64,000 nt of DNA, taken from positions 20,857,501-20,921,500 of the forward strand of contig JAQISU010000081.1 of the NCBI GenBank assembly GCA_029339505.1, in the 5' to 3' direction. Below the pieces are notes generated by a model. It searched no databases. It saw only the letters and a program-made list of their open reading frames with translations, and was not told where the DNA came from. Origin of the DNA: Unio delphinus. Its lineage: Eukaryota; Mollusca; Bivalvia; Unionida; Unionidae. Made by a program: the position numbers and the translations under genes. This document shows positions 1 to 13,583 of the stretch, piece after piece (positions within the stretch are counted from its first letter, which is position 1; each line of letters opens with the position of its first letter).

Positions 1-643
1 GCAATAATACTCATCTGAGAAGATCAATCAATAATTATTAAGATTTTATTACGTTTTCAATATTTTCAAAACGAACAAGAATATCAGAATAGTTTGGCGC
101 TAGGAACTATCACTGTCATAGATAAATGTTAGATTTTAATTTTGGACATCTTTAAAAACGTTTGGCTGAAAATTTCTAAGCGAAGAAGGCGAACATTGTT
201 ATATGAAGTTTAAAAGGAAAACATAACTTGGGGTATTTCTCATTAAGTTGAAATCATATTAATTTTAAAAACTTGAACAAATAAAATGCGTATAGATAGC
301 GTAAACACAAATCTCTAAAGTTATATTGAATTTGAAAAATCCGCATAAAAAACATAAGATAAACGTTTCATTTTATTGATTGTTAAAATAGTATATCAGA
401 ATAAATAAGAACATTTTTTAAATATTGGAAGAAATAAGCCGTGAATATTGAATGCATGAAAGTGATATGCAGCTGATTTATTTACCCTCTGTCATGTTAA
501 AAACTCAACATCATATTTTCTTATATTCAAGTATTTAAACTGAAAAAGGATGGCAACGGTTACATCTACTGAAAATACAATGAGAACAGATGATTATCTT
601 TTACATGAATGATGAAAATTATCTTTTCTTTCTCATGTTCTAG
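1..643 (+). other. Tail of the locus A intron upstream of the 644-886 exon
   Basis: No exon is visible. The stretch is homologous to two separated parts of locus B intron 2 (about 27330-27540 and 30728-30965) and preserves the site without the 62-bp array and without the SINE found in B. Confidence 0.7.
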
Positions 644-886
644 ATTAATCCAGGAGAGTGTTAGATGGTATTCCGCACGTGGCAGGGTCGAAGACGCCAT
701 TTCGGTTGTTTCCTTTATCGCAAAAGTGAACAGACAACCAATTCCAGACCTGTCGGTCATTTCTCGCCTCTTTAAGGAAGAAGCGGATGAGGACATCGGA
801 ACACGATCACGAAAACAGTATACCATTTTGGAACTGTTGCGACACAGAGATATACTCATCATCACACTAAAACTTTCTGTATTGTG
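644..886 (+). CDS. Locus A exon (helix 6 end, ESVRW box, central loop, start of helix 7)
   Basis: Acceptor TAG at 641-643, donor GTAATT at 887. The exon is 243 bp; its first base completes a codon begun upstream and it ends two bases into a tryptophan codon. Residues include LIQESVRWYSARGR and the intact frame DILIITLKLSVLW that locus B has lost. Confidence 0.9.
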
Positions 887-1056
887 GTAATTGTTTATTT
901 TAATTAATCCAAAATCACATTGCAACGTGCAGGCTTTAGTTAATATTAACAAGAACAACTCGAATCTTGTGGGTAAATATACGTAATATATCTACTTTTC
1001 ATAGAGTCCGTTGGTAACATAGATGGCTTGGAGAAAGAGTTTGCTGATGTAAAATG

Positions 1057-1116
<60 letters not shown>

Positions 1117-4100
1117 ATTGGAAATGTTTTTATCAGGGCCACCCGTTTTCTTAAAAAGAGAGATATTACTCCATCATTACCAATATACATGGATATGTTT
1201 TATATTTGTATGTCAAAATGACTGACCTGCCATGGTCGCAGTTTAGCGTAGTTAAAATTTCTATGACCAAAATGGAGTACCATTGTGTCTCTTCTTCTGT
1301 CTGTCCTCACTCTTCATAGCGTATATTTCATACATCATATACAATGTATAGTTAAGTCTTTTTTATATAATAAAATATAAAAAACTTAAATATAAAATAT
1401 TCATATGGCAAACAGTGAAACTTACAAAAGAAAACTTTCAAAAGTTACTTTCAAATTGTTGCAGCATAATGCTGGTAAAAAAAAGTGTATATATACATTT
1501 TTACTTCTTTTCTTAAATTATGGGCGCACTTTTAGGTAAGCTAGGATGAAGTCAGCATAGGGCTAACTTAATTTTTAGGTAAGCTAGGATGAAGTCAGCA
1601 TAGGGCTAACTTAATTGTAAAATTAGAAACAAAAAAATATGATCCAAATCTGGCTCACTCAAAATACTGCCTGAGAATGTAAAAACAATTATAAATAACT
1701 CTGTTCAGAATACCTCAAAGTTGAAATATCCACTTAGCGTACACTAAATAACGTATTGGTAGCAAGTAAACAGATTTTGGAATTTAAAAAAAGAAAAAGA
1801 AAAAAGAGGCAGTCAGCGTAGCGCTAGCAAAATTTAAACATTTAAAAGAAACTGCTGGTTGAAAAATTGACCGACTGAAAACTCGGTATGCTTGAAATAC
1901 AATTTGCTGACAGTAATTTGCATTTCAAAGCATCTTTTAGTGAGAAACTTAAATAGCCACGATTCTGTAATAAATTAAAACAGATCTTGGTGTTACGAGG
2001 AGCCTTGAATGGTGGCAAAACAATGAAAATTGCAATAATAATAATAATAATAATATTGAACAAGGTTGAACATTTTCATGAATGTTTTGTTAATGCTACA
2101 ATTCAGCCGATTTACTGCCGTAGAGGAGTCAGTCCGTATCAATTTCCGTTGGGGTATGTATGAGTCATTGCCGTGGGGGTAGGTAAGTATGAGTCAGTGC
2201 CGTGGGGGTAGGTAAGTATGAGTCAGTGCCGTGGGGGTAGGTATGTGTCATAGCCGTGAGGGTAAGTATGAGTCAGTGCCGTGAGGCTAGGTATGAGTCA
2301 TTTTAATACATCTTGCTTCTGCACGATGGAACAACAAAAGAGGCCACTATAGTTATATGGGTCATCGTTTTTGTTTGCTTTTGAAAAGTGATATAATCTT
2401 GTTCATTTCAGGCTAAGCTTTGGTTACTCGTTCTATGCCATAACATTTGGAGTGAGTGCTTTATCCGGTGATTTGTACCTGAATATATTTCTAATGAGCA
2501 TCGTAGAAGTCCCTGCTCAGTTGATCGCTTTGTTTCTCAGCAACAGGTAAATCTATACGTTTGTTTTGTTTGTATATACTTGTCCTGGGGTGGTGTGAAG
2601 TACGATGTAAATACTATAATAAATAAATATACTATAACCCACCCCTTTTGGTACTCGATATCTAGGAGATGACCTCCCTCGATATAATTACCCCGGTTCG
2701 AGTAAAGATAAGTGGTGAAACTTACAGATGGAAATAGATATAGTGATCTGAGTAGATATATTGAACAAATAAATACGAGCCCCCGTAAAGATAAACAAAC
2801 AATTTAATCAAGTACATAAACAATTGTGAAAATTCCTTTCATTAGGAATATATTCTGCTTATAGAAATAAAACTTTCACCGAATTACAAGAAAACTCAAA
2901 TAGATTTAAATAAAGTAGCCAATCTGTTACTGATAGCTTTAGTTCATCATATGATCGAGTGAAACAATCGAAGTCAACGCCTTGTACGATTTTATAACCT
3001 GCTAGTTCTCAGTTTTCCGCTTCCTCTGTTGCTGTTCAGAACTTTAGATCTCAAAGATGATACTTGCTACCATCAGTCTCAGGAGACAATCTGAACACGT
3101 TAGAATTTTAGCACGGGGGAGAATTTCGTCATAGATTTATACGTCTCACTGTACTACCCTCTCTTTCTTTTTCTCAGCATACGTCTCAGGTTACGTAACA
3201 TCAATACGTCCGAAAAGGCTATTTTCTCCATTTAAAAAAAGATATAAATAAAACACCCTAAGTTTCTCGTTATATATGATACAGGTGAGAACTTTCATTA
3301 TCCTGGCTCGGAAATCAGATATTTCTATCAGTAGTAAACATATGATAAGGCTATTAATCGACTCAACATGTCCTCAAATGACTTAGTCAGTAGAATGGAC
3401 AATTCGTCACGCATTAACATCACTCAATAATTTAACCCACACGAGACTTAGCGGTTTTGAGCCCGCCACAAGTACTCAGTTATATTAGTTCACATTCGCT
3501 CTAAATCATACGTGTAAATTCGGTGAATTTACACGGATTCTCGTAAATCATATTAACAAAATCATATTATATTCCTAGAACCTAATGTTTATACAAACAC
3601 GACAACAAATTAAACAATACGTCAAACTTATCTAAGAATTAATCTACGACTCCCTATGCATAACTCAACATCGCTATAATTCAAAAGCACATTATTAATA
3701 CAAACGTATTAGATAAAATCATGCAAGGTCCTATAGACTCAGCAAACGTTATATAAAATCGCATCAACAAATTACATGGAATTGTGACACTATACCTTTG
3801 TGGTTTCGTCACCCAACCAGTTTTGGCGGATTCCCTTGACCACACTTTTTCTACGAATGAATTTCTTTCAAATTAAACTCTTGAGTCTTCACTGGTTATT
3901 TTTCTTCTGTGTCTTCTTGCAGGAAAAGTTTGGACTAATTACAATGTCAATAAGGCGATATTAAATCCTATGAAATTTTGTATGAAAACACAGACCTTAT
4001 TTAACGTGACCAATCATAATCAAATGTTTTTGCCGCCCTTTCTTTCAGAGTCGCTAAAGTCTGGTCAGCTTGACCTGGTAATTTTAAGTAACATAATTTC

Positions 4101-4479
4101 TGCGGTTTCTCTATTTTGACAACTATCCCATGAAGTGAAGTTTACCATGTCCATAACAGTCCGTTCTGGCCACTGTATAAACATAGATCTAATTAGAACA
4201 ACAATCACACTATAAAGAACCTTACCGTACACGGGAGTATGGTGATAGGTATACGCGCGTGTCTTTGTAAATCTAATTAATAGTTTTCTGGTCTCAACTA
4301 GTGTTTTTTGATAGATCGCCAGAAATTTGCCCCTTCACAGTACTGCTCCGACACCCATCCTAGTTTTATTGTTTTTGTGTTTTTAATCCTATGGTCTTGG
4401 TGAATTTTTATTTTAAAAAATCTACTCTTTGCATTATGAACAGTGTGCTGACTGTCACGAAATTGTGTATGACTGGTAT

Positions 4480-4564
<85 letters not shown>

Positions 4565-7500
4565 GTCAAAAATGTACTCGGGTTTCGCTGCCGCGTACAG
4601 CGTTACCGATGGTGGTTTATTAATTATCGGTACTAGCTATTTTGAAATATTGAGCGCAACTCAGCTCATGTTGCATGTGCAAATTGCCAATTTAAAAATC
4701 TAAGTACCTAGCTGCGCATATCGGCCACAGCTAGGGTATATTAAAGAGTAAATTCTCTTTAAACATCACATTACAGCCAGTCTTGTCAGAAAGCTCTCCA
4801 TGTTAAGGAAGCAAAACCTTTCAGCTAAAGAGTTAAAATAGATTTAAGATTGTATTCTTATCGCTGTTCGTTTTATATGACAGAATTGTTTCATATATCA
4901 GATGTTTTAGTATTTATTCTAAATGATACAAAATGAATACCTATGTTATATTTGAAATACTATTGTCTACTTCGTGATAGCTTTTTGTGGTAACCGAACA
5001 GACCAATTGAATTTAATTATACGCTGCATGCATTGAACGTTTAATGTAAATGGATGACGAATTAATTCATCTGCGCGCATGCGCAACATATATGAATGTA
5101 AAAATACTTAACCGTGTCATATGTATTACACGGTTTAGTTGTTTTAATTTTAGCTGCCCGTGTGTGGTGCCTTGTGTATGGTGCCCGTGTGTATGGTGCC
5201 CGTGTGTATACTGCTTTGTGTATGCTGCCTTGTGTATGGTGCCGTGTGTGTGTTGCCTTATATATGTTACATATATATGGTTGGGTGATGTGAAGTTGCA
5301 GAACTCTATGTGGTTTCTTGTGACGTATATGCTGTGTCTGGTGACGTTGGTTCGGAAGAGTGTACTGGTGTTCTCGATGCGAGGGACCAAGGCTTCGCGA
5401 CCATCGGGTCTGTGTTGAATGTAAGGGCTAGCGAGGCATACTTCAAACAGACAGTGAGGAGTGGACCATGACTAGAGCGGGGTGGAACCAGAGATACATC
5501 TTGGACGTCAAATGGACGCCACGATAGTTATAAAATACGTGTTCCATATTATTGCTATTACTATCTGAGCAAAAGTTTCATATTTTCGTATCAACATCGT
5601 TATATGAACGATAAATTCATAAACTCATAATTTCACCTTTACATTGCAACATCGTTATATGAACGATAAAATCATAAACTCATAATTTCACCTTTACATT
5701 GCAACATCGTTATATGAACGATAAATTCATAAATTCATAATTTCACCTTTACATTACTAAACGTTACATGAACGATAAGATCATAACATACATGCCTTTA
5801 CCTTGGTAAGTCGTTATATGAACGATATTACCAAAATTACAGGCATTTACATCAGTCTCGTTATACGAGCGATATATATTTGTAAATTCATACATATACT
5901 TGTATTTGTTGATCGGGTGATAAGACGTTATTCACGTTAGTTTTAAATCCCTTTTATTGAAATCATCCTTTGGGGTTTTGTTTGCACTGAGTTACTTGTT
6001 ATTGATAGTTCCATGTTAGGAACATTATAATTTTCCCTATCTTTTGTTTATAATGGTATCAGATTTGTTTATTTTTAAATTGCTTTCATAAATAAACATC
6101 TTATTAACGCAGTTGCTTTCGGTGTCTTCACTAATCCAGTCCCAACCCGGCTTCATCCTGTGACACTGACAGTCTGACCTAACTATATTATAGAACCATA
6201 TCTACTTTGTCTTTATGTCCGACATTCTAACATAGCTTTGTTACGCTAGGGCCATGGCATATACCTCCTTGGCCTGTGCGTCTTGTTCCGAAAGGCTAGC
6301 CGTATTTTATTTGCTCCTCGGGCCGTTGTATAAATCTCCTTCATCTGCGCGCTCTGATTAGACAAAGATATCTAGTTATAGTTTACCGTAATTCCGGGGT
6401 ATAAGTTTGCTTCGTCTCAACATCTTGACCACTCCGGTGGTCTAGTGATTAGAGCGTCCGCCCCGGATGCAGAAAATTGCGGGTTCGAATCATATCCGAG
6501 TCATGCCAAAGACATAAAAATGGTACTAGTAGCTGCCTCGCTTGGCTCTCAGCATTACGAGCTTAGTGCTAGGACTGGACGGCCTGGTGTCATGTTAATT
6601 TGACGGTGTAGGACTTCTGCGTTTGGGTGGCGCGGTTGTCCAGTTTGTAGACATCGGTTGCAGCTTGGTAACCCATGGCTTCCATTTTCTCGACATGATA
6701 AAATCAATAAAATTTTGAATCTACCAGTGCCGAGTAAAACCCTGTGGAAGCCCTTAGGCAGTCAAAATCTTGCCACCACCCTCTCGCCAATATTCTCATA
6801 TCAATATTGTTTTGATCCGTTGTCACGGATCCCTAAAAGGCGTGGGCCCCATAAGCCGGTGCCTACTCTGGCTATTTGGTAATCCGGCACTGGAAACTAC
6901 CACTGAAAACTAACGAATCAATCAGTCGTCGTCAACGCGTCTTCGTCCTTCGGCTTTATCCAACGTTTGTTTGTTTATCTTATAATCTATCTCGTCTGCG
7001 AACAGAGAAAACTCTCAATATGTAGGTCTATTACTTGGGACGGGGTAGGGTCAAAAGACTGACAATAAATGACAAGGGGGCAAACAATTCCCCTCACCAT
7101 CGTCCTTAGCACTCTGCCAGCTCTTCCAATGTTCATCTCCTAGTTCAAAATTTAAGCCCGATGTGATCAAGTATGACTCGTTTCTCAAAACAATAAAACG
7201 GCTCGTAAACAATTTAAAAAAAAAAAACAATCGACTCTTTTTCCGCAGATTTCACACTTGACGAAAATGTAAGTGCAGAATGGAGTTGAGTACACTGTAA
7301 AGGGGCTCCCTCATAATAAGTCGGGCTAGTTAATTGGATTTAGCTACGTTATCTAGGAAATGACCTCCCTCGATATTATGACCCGGTGTGAGTGAAAGAT
7401 AGAATGTCAAAAGTGAACTGGGCAATACTATTGGGAAGAAATAATGCAATACAAGCTCCCGTCGACAAGGCAAAGAAACAATTTAATCATATAAATTGAT

Positions 7501-10500
7501 AGTGGTATTTTCAATTCAACTTAAATTATATCAAAGGATTTAATATATTAATTTAGTTTCTATTTATTACATCATCATAACGAGTGGTGAAAAGAGCGCA
7601 GTGTCCGCGAACGATTGCATCACCTTCCTTTCGACTCTTCCAACGTTTCCTATTTCCTCGTGCCTTCCTTTTCCATCTACTGAGTCCTTCTGAGACTGCC
7701 TAGATTTTACTCTGTACTCTTCAATTTTCCCTTCCGGACCTCACTCGTCACTTCTCTTTTTTCTTATCTTTTTTTTCGGACTTCGTCCGTCTCCGGACTG
7801 TCGAGTACCTTCTCCGTCGGTAACTGTTTGTTTAAAGAACAAAATTATCCCTAAATCGCTATATGCACCACTTTCTAGATCTATATACAATCCCTGCATT
7901 TACGTTACTCAGAATACTTACCATTCAGACACTGCGTATAGCCTACTTACGATAGTACCTTGCCATAAATTACCACGTGACCTCTATTGAAAATGTACCG
8001 TATGTTACTAAAGGTTCGATTAATATTGCATACAATTCACACATCCTTACTGACTTCCATTTTATATAAGCAAATACAATAGGTTGTTATCTTTAACTCA
8101 CGATAATCAGTATCGTCCTCACAGACAAAGGAAATTATTTCATATTTATTTATATAATCCAATACATCTTGCGTATATGAACATTTGGATCGCAGGTAAT
8201 CAATTTTGCCAATAAACTAATAACTGTAAAATTAAAAGATAAATTGCATAGCAACTCTAGCATCAACACATTCCCATAAAATTGAATAAAATAAATTACA
8301 TAACAACTCTAGCATCAACACATTTTTATGAAATTGAATGATGGATACATAATATGGAACCTAGTCATATCAAACATATTTGCATACAACAAACAATAAA
8401 AAATAGAATATTACCTAAAATTAGAATTGCGTTTTAATGCTATTAACTTTAAAACTTGTGCTTCCTGCACTAAACCATGCCTGTCTCACAAGACAGACAC
8501 CTGGTCCCTACCTCCAAAATTCTGATTGGATGAATCTGATGTCTAAATTAAGTTCGACCAATATAGTGTAGTCTTGCACTTCAAGAAAAGTTGGAATGAC
8601 AAATTGCTGAAGTTGGGGGCACAGAATATTTATTGTCTCAGCTCATTCGTTCTAATTCAGGGTCCCATCCCCAAATCAACGCTCGCATCTTTTTTTTAAT
8701 TAGAATACTTTATTTATTTGTAATTCAGGAGAGAAAGAGAGCAACAAAAGTGATAAAATGTTTATGTTTCCAACCTTACACTAATGTAATGTAGTGTTAT
8801 TTTTGGGGCAGTTTTTGTGTCAGTGCAGTCTTACATTTTGGGGGAAAGACGTGCCAATATATTTTGAGACTCTAAATCAAACTCATAAAGGAATAAAATT
8901 GTTTTCACATTATGCAATAAAATAAAACAAAAACAAAAACGCTCTAAATATGATGTTTTTATGGGGTCTTTTTTCTTTTTGTTTTATTGTTTGAGTTTGT
9001 GGTCCACAAATTTTGATACTTCTTGTTCCGATCCCACAAACTCGTTACTCTTATTAAAATTTCAGATTTGGTCGTAGAAAAGCAGCCATGTTTTCCGTCG
9101 CTGTAAGTGGGTCGACAGCTTTAGGAGTCTCCATCGTTCAAGTAATAGGTAATCTGATAAAATCATCAAATGATCAGTAGGGCACTCGCCCATTTCACCC
9201 TAATTCACATCTGTATACGGCTCACTAATGGTCTTACATAATTGTAAACCAACGCGTGTCCTCCTTTATCCGCAAGATACCATGAAGAATGGGTCGTTTG
9301 GATCAGACCTGTTTTGTCAAGAGGACCAACTGGATCTGATTTCGCTTCCGTGGGTCACACTGCAGCAGGTGAAACATGCACTGTCAGTTGATCAAATACG
9401 TTGATTTAGCAGCAACAATTTTAATTGATGGCATAGTGCAAATATTTGTATTATTTCAAAGGGTTTTGCTGTATTCTTATCAGTGATATGTTTTTAAGAC
9501 CATATTGGCATCATTTGTTAAGACACTAAAGAACATTATGTAACAATGATAGGAGTAAAGTTCTATTAAATTCTTTAAAATATATTTCAAGTAGGAGTGG
9601 TTCAAAGTTCTTTTCTGTCTCAATAGCGCGGCCATGTTTGTTTGTAGATCAGTATCATTTAGTTTTTCTTGTGTGTTTGGTTTGTATGGTGTTGTATGGT
9701 TATGTATGGTTTTATATGCTTGTGTATGGTTTTGTATGGTTTGTATGGATTTTTTTTGTATGGTTTTGGGAAGAAGTCAATTTAAGGTTTTCAATTTTTA
9801 ACAATGGTAGTGATATCTGATGGCCGACGAGCGTCACTTGCATAAATAAGAACAGTCTGTCAATGGGACTGACGCTCTACTGTGCGAAAGAATGTATAGG
9901 ACTTTAAAAAATAGGACAGTTTCTTCCTTTGAATTGTTGAGTGTCGAAACCATCTCAGATATTCTTCAGCGATAACAAGAATTTCAAATTAGTTTTTGTG
10001 TTGCACATATTGGATGTCAAGTTTACACCATTTTAATTTAGGACAAAGCAATCATTATTAAAAAATGTTTTGGTGAAAACTCACGTCATAACGACCATTC
10101 ATTCAGGGGGAGCAGTGTCCATAATGTTTAATATTCCCATTGGATGTACGACTATTTTTATTTTTAACCAGCTAGGTATCATAAAATCATAAGATGTTTA
10201 TTAGTGAAAACCCATGTCGTGAGAAAATAGTTATGCTAGAACGTTCCTCCAGACACACGGGCTATACACATTACTGGCTCTAAAAATCTATACCCTCTTA
10301 ACAGCTACCACAAAGCCGGCAGCAACCAGAAAAATGTTATGTCAAATTTGCTTTCCTCAAACTTTGTCAAAGGCCCCAATTCGCCCCAGTTGAAACAAAG
10401 ATAATAATTGCAAATGAAAACTCCTTCACTTACCAGTGATTGTAGTCTATTCATCAGTCCACAACTTATATCGCAATATTTCGATGTAGCAAACAATGGT

Positions 10501-13497
10501 ACTAGTAAAAACAACAATTGCCACGCTTTGACGACAGAACATATAAATTTTCAAGAAATTCAAGAATTAGAAATCGCCTCACGTTGTTCTGCTAGGTATT
10601 GTATTTGAGAAATCGTTAATTTATTGTGGTTCTATCAATTACATTACCTGTATGCCATATACAGTTTTACCTTTTCCAAAGAAAGGGCAAGTATATCTGA
10701 TAGTAACAGAGGTCTCTAATTCTCCATGAAAAATCCTACACGTCTAAATTGTACTATTGTACTTCCAATTTTCGTCAGTTCTGTGTGTCCAATATCGTAT
10801 CGTAGTATTGACTACCATACAACCTTTCCAAATTAGAACGGATGAAATTTAAAATTGATCCTTATAACATATATGAGTTGCTTATAGTTATTTTCATATG
10901 ATATCCATGAATTAAAGATGACAATGCAGTAATAGGATCAAATGTCTTTCTTTATGTTTTTTTTTTTCTCACGCGTAGAACTAGTGTACATGGGTGTCGA
11001 CAGGTAACACCACTGTACTTATTAAGATATTCATATTAATGCGCGGTGCTTACACACAGCGTCACGGGGCTCAAGACGTACATAGTGCATATTTACATAC
11101 ACGTAAAAATTGTAACTTTTTTTCTTTTCTAAGAGTGTCATATATAGTTAGATTCTACTTAGACAATTATTCATAGTTTCATAAAACAGTCAAAGACATG
11201 ATGAGCTATCCCCCCCCCAAAAAAAGTGAGCGGCAATACTTTTACTTGATGAATATAGTATGTGTTGAATCTGCTAACTGTATTGCAAACGCGCAGGGTT
11301 ATTTTAGATTTGAATGAGACAAATTGGGTGAGAAAAATAATCTATGTTGTTATTTTTTACCAAGATTTTGGATTATTGTGAATTCATTCAATACCTTTCT
11401 TTATTATATCATTTGATGGATCAAACTGTTGGCACATTAGTTATTTCAAGACTATTGGTATATCGGCACATTTAATATTGGACTTGAGATGAAACTTTTA
11501 GGATTATTTGGTATTTAATTCACTATACTGCTTGTTCCTTATTTTCTCTTTGTAACTTTGAGATATAAATTTATTTTTTTAGTCTAATAAACCTGTTGGT
11601 TTTTCTGTTTTATAGTTCAAGTTCAAAGAGTCGTAACGCGAAATTGATCTCTTTAGTATCTTCGCGGTACCACCCAAATATAAAACGAGGACAGGTTTAA
11701 TAGACCAATAGATGTATTTGCTACACGTAACTGGATTTATATATAGAAAGGTTTTATTCAAAGAATGAAAGAAAAAACAACCTGATTATGCACTTGTACA
11801 TTTAATGTGTTTAACACATCGGAGAGTGTAACTCACTAATGTACGTGACTGTTGTCATTTTTTTCTTTCTAACCTTTTTTTAAGGGCATTCAAATGTGAA
11901 TTGCATTTATGGTGATATTTTGTATGAAAATTTTAAGAATTCTCATGAAAAAAAAAATGTAATGAATTAGTTTATATGGCTCTGCGTAAAACGTAAAATT
12001 AACGTATAAATTTGAGTAACATACAATAGAAAATAATTATTAGTAGCTAGTGATTAATAAGAAATTCATAACTTTAAAAGAATTTGATAAAATAAGTCTG
12101 GTTTTTTTTGCGTGTAAACAAGTGGGCATTTAAGTAAGCAATTCCTTTCATAAACAGACCAAGACACTGATCCAAAATAGAGTTACCTCCTCTTTTATGA
12201 AACGTACTTTAGCAAGTGTTCCATCTTACAAGTGAAACAATACATTTTTCAAATGTTTTGAGTTATTTCCAATCTACCATGGAAATACCCTAAATATACC
12301 CCGACTGTGCATCTTTTCAGATTAAAGATTGTTCGAATAATTGACCAATGCTTGCGAGATTGTTGGGATTCACTACTATTTTATTCGTTCAAATCATTGT
12401 ATTGTTCAAATAATTGACAAATGCTTGCGAGATTGTTGGGACTCACTACTATTTTATTCGTTCAAATCATTGTATTGTTTTTTTTATAATATGTATTGGA
12501 GAATCTTCCTCATTTTGCCTTTACTATTAACTTTTCTCAGACACACCGTTGAGAGCAGTGCTGACAAATGTGTGTGCATTGATTAGCAAGTTCGGAACAA
12601 TGGCCATGTGGGTGTCATTGGCCGCTCTTTCCTTGGAACTTTATCCCACTGTCGTTAGGTGAGTTGTTTAGCAAGTGTAAGGGGTATAGCGTCTTCCTGT
12701 GTAAGCAAAGAATTACAAGAAAAATCCACGTATCAAACAAGTACAAGAACATTGAAAATTGGAAATGCGTCGAGCCTAAGATTTGGTTGTTAAGAGGCTC
12801 TTAAGGTCCGACATGAGAACTTTAAAACAAAACCGAGTGGTATACGATATAGCTACTAATCTCATAGTTATACATGCTTTACTGTATGTTTAATACGCTT
12901 TCTGGAGCATAACGTGGCTGATGTTTCATAACTATCTAAGAATTGGGAACGAATCAGTCACTGGTTACATTGCCAATAGACGCATTGTTAGATATTTACT
13001 AACGAATTTTGGAAAACACTTTTTAGACAGAGGGTTACGAGAAACAATTACAACTTGAGCGATCTTAATTCTTAATTAAGCTATTTTCAACAGCTTAGTC
13101 GAATTTTAAAAAATTATATATCGTTATGGTCTTAAACTAAATAACATAAAAGATCTACAACGAACAAGTTTTGAAAAACTCAAAAACATTAAATCGTACA
13201 ATACAAATTATATATACATATATATCTTCTTTTTCTTCAGAGATATTGGATACGGTTTGCAGAATGCCATTGCTAGGGTCGGTGCAATGATTGCGCCCCA
13301 GGCTTTGCTTCTGGTATGGTTGAATTTAAAGCAGATTAAGAAATTAACCTAATGCGTTTGTGCCAATATTGATAAAACCATTTTAAATCAAAATGTTTTT
13401 CAGCTGAAAGTTTTATGTTGGAAAAAAACTGTATGTATGTATGTATGTATGTATGTATGTATGTATGTATGTATGTATGTATGTATGTATGTATGTA

Positions 13498-13583
<86 letters not shown>

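Noticed and set aside
6425..6490. tRNA-like sequence with A and B boxes
   Set aside because: It is the head of a SINE: the same flanking core recurs at 31005, and the cloverleaf is not intact. The same reasoning applies to 31700-31770 and 58220-58294 (minus strand).
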